NCBI GenBank assembly: GCA_005883905.1
Contig: VAYD01000160.1
Location: 8,647 to 15,837 of the forward strand
Source: Actinomycetota bacterium
Lineage (GTDB): Bacteria; Actinomycetota; Thermoleophilia; Solirubrobacterales; Solirubrobacteraceae
Direction of reading: 5' to 3'
Length of the DNA stretch: 7,191 nt
Part shown: positions 5,884-7,191 of the stretch, one piece after another
Position numbering within the stretch: the stretch's first letter is position 1
Layout of the letters: each line of letters opens with the position of its first letter
Made by a program: the position numbers and the translations under genes
Notes under the pieces: model-generated
What the model was told of the DNA's origin: nothing
Database searches by the model: none
The model's input: only the letters and a program-made list of their open reading frames with translations

Positions 5884-6648
5884 ATGGACATGGCCGATCC
5901 CGTCACCGCCGAGCAGGTCGCGGCCACCCCCGAGCAGCCACTCGACGGGCGCGTCGTGGTGATCACCGGCGCAAGCTCCGGGCTTGGTGTCCAGATGGCA
6001 GCCGCCGCCTCGCGCGCGGGCGCGCACGTTGTGCTCGCGGCCCGCCGGCGCGAGCGCCTCGAGGAGGTCGCACGCACCGTGCCGCGTGCCGACACCGTGA
6101 CAGCCGACGTCGCCCGCAGTGACGACCGCCGCCGGTTGATCGATGCGACCATGGAGCGGCATGGCCGGATCGACGCGCTGATCAACAACGCAGGGATCAG
6201 CCACACCGGCCCGGCGCTGCGCCAGGACGTGGCGGACTTCTCGCGCGTGGTGGCGGTGAACCTCGTGGCGCCGTTCGAGCTGTCGTGCCTCGCGGCCACC
6301 GCCATGCGCAGGACCGGCGGTGGATCGATCGTGAACATCGCGTCCGTGATGGGATTCCGTTCGATCGACCAGGCGCCGGACGCCGCGTACGTGGCTTCGA
6401 AGGCAGGACTCATCGGGCTCACGCGCGAGCTGGCGTCGCAGTGGGGCCGCCACGGGATCCGCGTCAACGCGCTGGCGCCCGGCTTCTTTGCGTCCGAGAT
6501 GACGGAGGGGCTCATCTCGCCGGGCGAGGCACCGGACTGGCTGCGCGCCCAGACGCCGCTCGAGCCGCTGGTGTTCCTGCTCGGCGCAGGCAGCGCCTTC
6601 GTCACCGGTCAAGTGCTCCTGGTCGACGGCGGCCTCGCCACGCGGTGA
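5884..6648 (+). CDS. Short-chain dehydrogenase/reductase, probable small in-frame deletion near the C-terminus
   Basis: Classical Rossmann-fold SDR that oxidises or reduces a hydroxyl/keto group, cytosolic. Visible are the cofactor motif TGASSGLG (residues 28-35), Arg residues after the second strand (AARRRERL, 53-60) favouring NADP(H), NNAG (102-105), catalytic Ser155 (NIAS), and Tyr170-Lys174 (YVASK). The C-terminal VTGQVLLVDGG strand is present. Between QTPL and LVFLLGAGSAF (around 6556-6570) relatives have a GRxGxPxEL-type helix of about twelve residues; only Glu-Pro is found here, so about ten residues seem to be lost in frame. That helix lies near the substrate/tetramer region, so activity may be impaired. 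ATG 5884 is the longest start; ATG 5890, two codons later, fits a leaderless transcript better. In lva-type pathways an SDR follows phosphate elimination, but the substrate here is unknown. Confidence 0.9.
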   Translation: MDMADPVTAEQVAATPEQPLDGRVVVITGASSGLGVQMAAAASRAGAHVVLAARRRERLEEVARTVPRADTVTADVARSDDRRRLIDATMERHGRIDALINNAGISHTGPALRQDVADFSRVVAVNLVAPFELSCLAATAMRRTGGGSIVNIASVMGFRSIDQAPDAAYVASKAGLIGLTRELASQWGRHGIRVNALAPGFFASEMTEGLISPGEAPDWLRAQTPLEPLVFLLGAGSAFVTGQVLLVDGGLATR

Positions 6649-6653
6649 AGCCG

Positions 6654-6764
6654 ATGACCGACCACCACGTCAACTCCGAGGCGCGGCGGTCTGCCGCGTC
6701 CTTGCCTCCTCCGGCGTGGGCAGCCGCACGCTGCCTCGGGGTTGACGCCCGCGACTGGCGATGA
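6654..6764 (+). CDS. Possible 36-residue ORF between SDR and hydrolase, doubtful
   Basis: An ATG five bases after the SDR stop opens a 36-codon frame rich in Ala and Arg, ending in a TGA that overlaps the hydrolase ATG (ATGA). I recognise no family. The overlap would allow translational coupling into the hydrolase, which lacks its own ribosome-binding site. However, two hairpins occupy the same bases, and nothing in the composition argues for a folded protein. It may be only a leader frame. Confidence 0.2.
   Translation: MTDHHVNSEARRSAASLPPPAWAAARCLGVDARDWR
6682..6698 (+). terminator. Hairpin after the SDR gene (first of a pair)
   Basis: CGCGGC-GGTCT-GCCGCG is a perfect 6-base stem with a 5-base loop, followed by TCCTTG. 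It begins 34 bases after the SDR stop codon. It could be a weak GC-type terminator or attenuator limiting readthrough into the hydrolase gene. Confidence 0.4.
6719..6735 (+). terminator. Second hairpin between SDR and hydrolase genes
   Basis: GGCAGC-CGCAC-GCTGCC is a perfect 6-base stem with a 5-base loop, 20 bases after the first hairpin and 25 bases before the hydrolase ATG. No T-tract follows. The same stem and loop sizes in tandem suggest a structured intergenic RNA element, not coding sequence. Confidence 0.35.
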
Positions 6765-7191
6765 CACCCGCCTACGCGATCGTCTGCGGCTCGGGGAGCT
6801 CGGGCCGCGCGTGGGACCACGTGGCAACCGAGCTCCGGGCGGTGGTCCTCCCCGCGCCGGATGCACCCGACGTGCCCGCGATGGCCCTGCAGCTCGCGCC
6901 GGCGGTGGCCGCCCTCCCACGCCCACGAGTGCTGATCGGCACGTCGCTCGGCGCCCTGATCGCCCTCGAGCTCGCACGCGACACGCCGGTCGACGCGCTG
7001 ATCCTCGTGTCCGCCGGGTTCGGGATCGACATCCACCCGACGGTGCTCGAGCGGATCGCCGCCGCCGGGCCCGCGATGCTCGACCGGATGGCCCGAGGCG
7101 TCGTGGCGGACCCGAGCGATCGCACGCTCGTGGCGAACGTCCGCCGCGACTTCGAGGACGGCGGCGCGGAGCTCCTTCGGCGACATATGCG
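6761..7191 (+). CDS. Alpha/beta hydrolase, N-terminal part (3' end outside the window)
   Basis: Serine hydrolase of the alpha/beta fold, probably an esterase or thioesterase-like enzyme; 143 codons are present before the edge. The nucleophile elbow is GTSLG (residues 60-64, Ser62) in RVLIGTSLGALIALELA. An oxyanion-type loop CGSGSSGRAWDH (9-20) has Cys-Gly where most relatives have His-Gly. The Asp and His of the triad lie beyond the right edge or cannot be assigned. The nucleophile is unusually close to the N-terminus, and the usual DLPGHG-like stretch after the second strand is not visible (VVLPAPDAPDVPAMA instead), so a short in-frame loss here is possible. ATG 6761 is the only good start: an in-frame TGA lies at 6743-6745. 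There is no clear ribosome-binding site; coupling to upstream translation is possible. It may release a free acid from an ester, lactone or thioester. Confidence 0.75.
   Translation, partial: MTPAYAIVCGSGSSGRAWDHVATELRAVVLPAPDAPDVPAMALQLAPAVAALPRPRVLIGTSLGALIALELARDTPVDALILVSAGFGIDIHPTVLERIAAAGPAMLDRMARGVVADPSDRTLVANVRRDFEDGGAELLRRHM

Noticed and set aside
1..7191. CRISPR array, transposon ends, tRNA or rRNA genes
   Set aside because: No regularly spaced repeats, terminal inverted repeats with transposase, or tRNA-like cloverleaf were seen on reading both strands.

Overview
The window is GC-rich, densely packed bacterial DNA that looks actinobacterial: G/C-ending codons, -10 boxes of the TAnnnT type sitting 6-7 bases before start codons, and a catabolic gene set common in that phylum. 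The class Thermoleophilia is my best guess from protein character, but this is inference only. The genes belong to an acyl-CoA catabolic cluster. No RNA genes, CRISPR arrays, transposases or origins were seen.

Layout. Minus strand: the N-terminal part of a cytochrome P450 (runs off the left edge, 535 to 1), preceded upstream by a small phasin-like helical protein (959-678). Plus strand: a divergent acyl-CoA synthetase (1060-2593). It converges, with a single base between the two stop codons, on a minus-strand operon. In transcription order that operon is a crotonase-fold protein (5637-4822), an acyl-CoA dehydrogenase of the ACAD10/11-LvaC type (4822-3637) and an APH-fold kinase (3637-2595), each joined to the next by a one-base stop/start overlap. 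Divergent from the operon, across a 246-bp regulatory region, are a short-chain dehydrogenase (5884-6648) and the start of an alpha/beta hydrolase (6761 to the right edge).

How the genes could work together. CoA ligase, APH-fold kinase, ACAD with Asp where the usual catalytic Glu sits, and SDR are the same classes as in the levulinate (lva) pathway of Pseudomonas and in mammalian ACAD10/ACAD11. There a hydroxyacyl-CoA is phosphorylated and the phosphate is then eliminated. The P450 could supply the hydroxyl group. The native substrate cannot be read from sequence.

The most striking feature is damage. The synthetase, the ACAD and the kinase are each broken once by an out-of-frame deletion of roughly 30 bp. 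At each join a stretch of 8-10 bases reads as family-like sequence in both the upstream and the downstream frame, as expected if one copy of a short direct repeat plus the spacer had been lost. The SDR and the ACAD also appear to lack short in-frame pieces. Outside the joins the reading frames look well preserved, so this is either very recent slippage decay of the pathway or a systematic sequencing/assembly artefact. Read-level data would decide.

Regulation. A CTGAA/TTCAG element recurs at the P450, phasin/synthetase, crotonase and SDR promoters (13 of 15 bases identical between the phasin and SDR copies). This suggests one shared repressor that is not encoded in the window.
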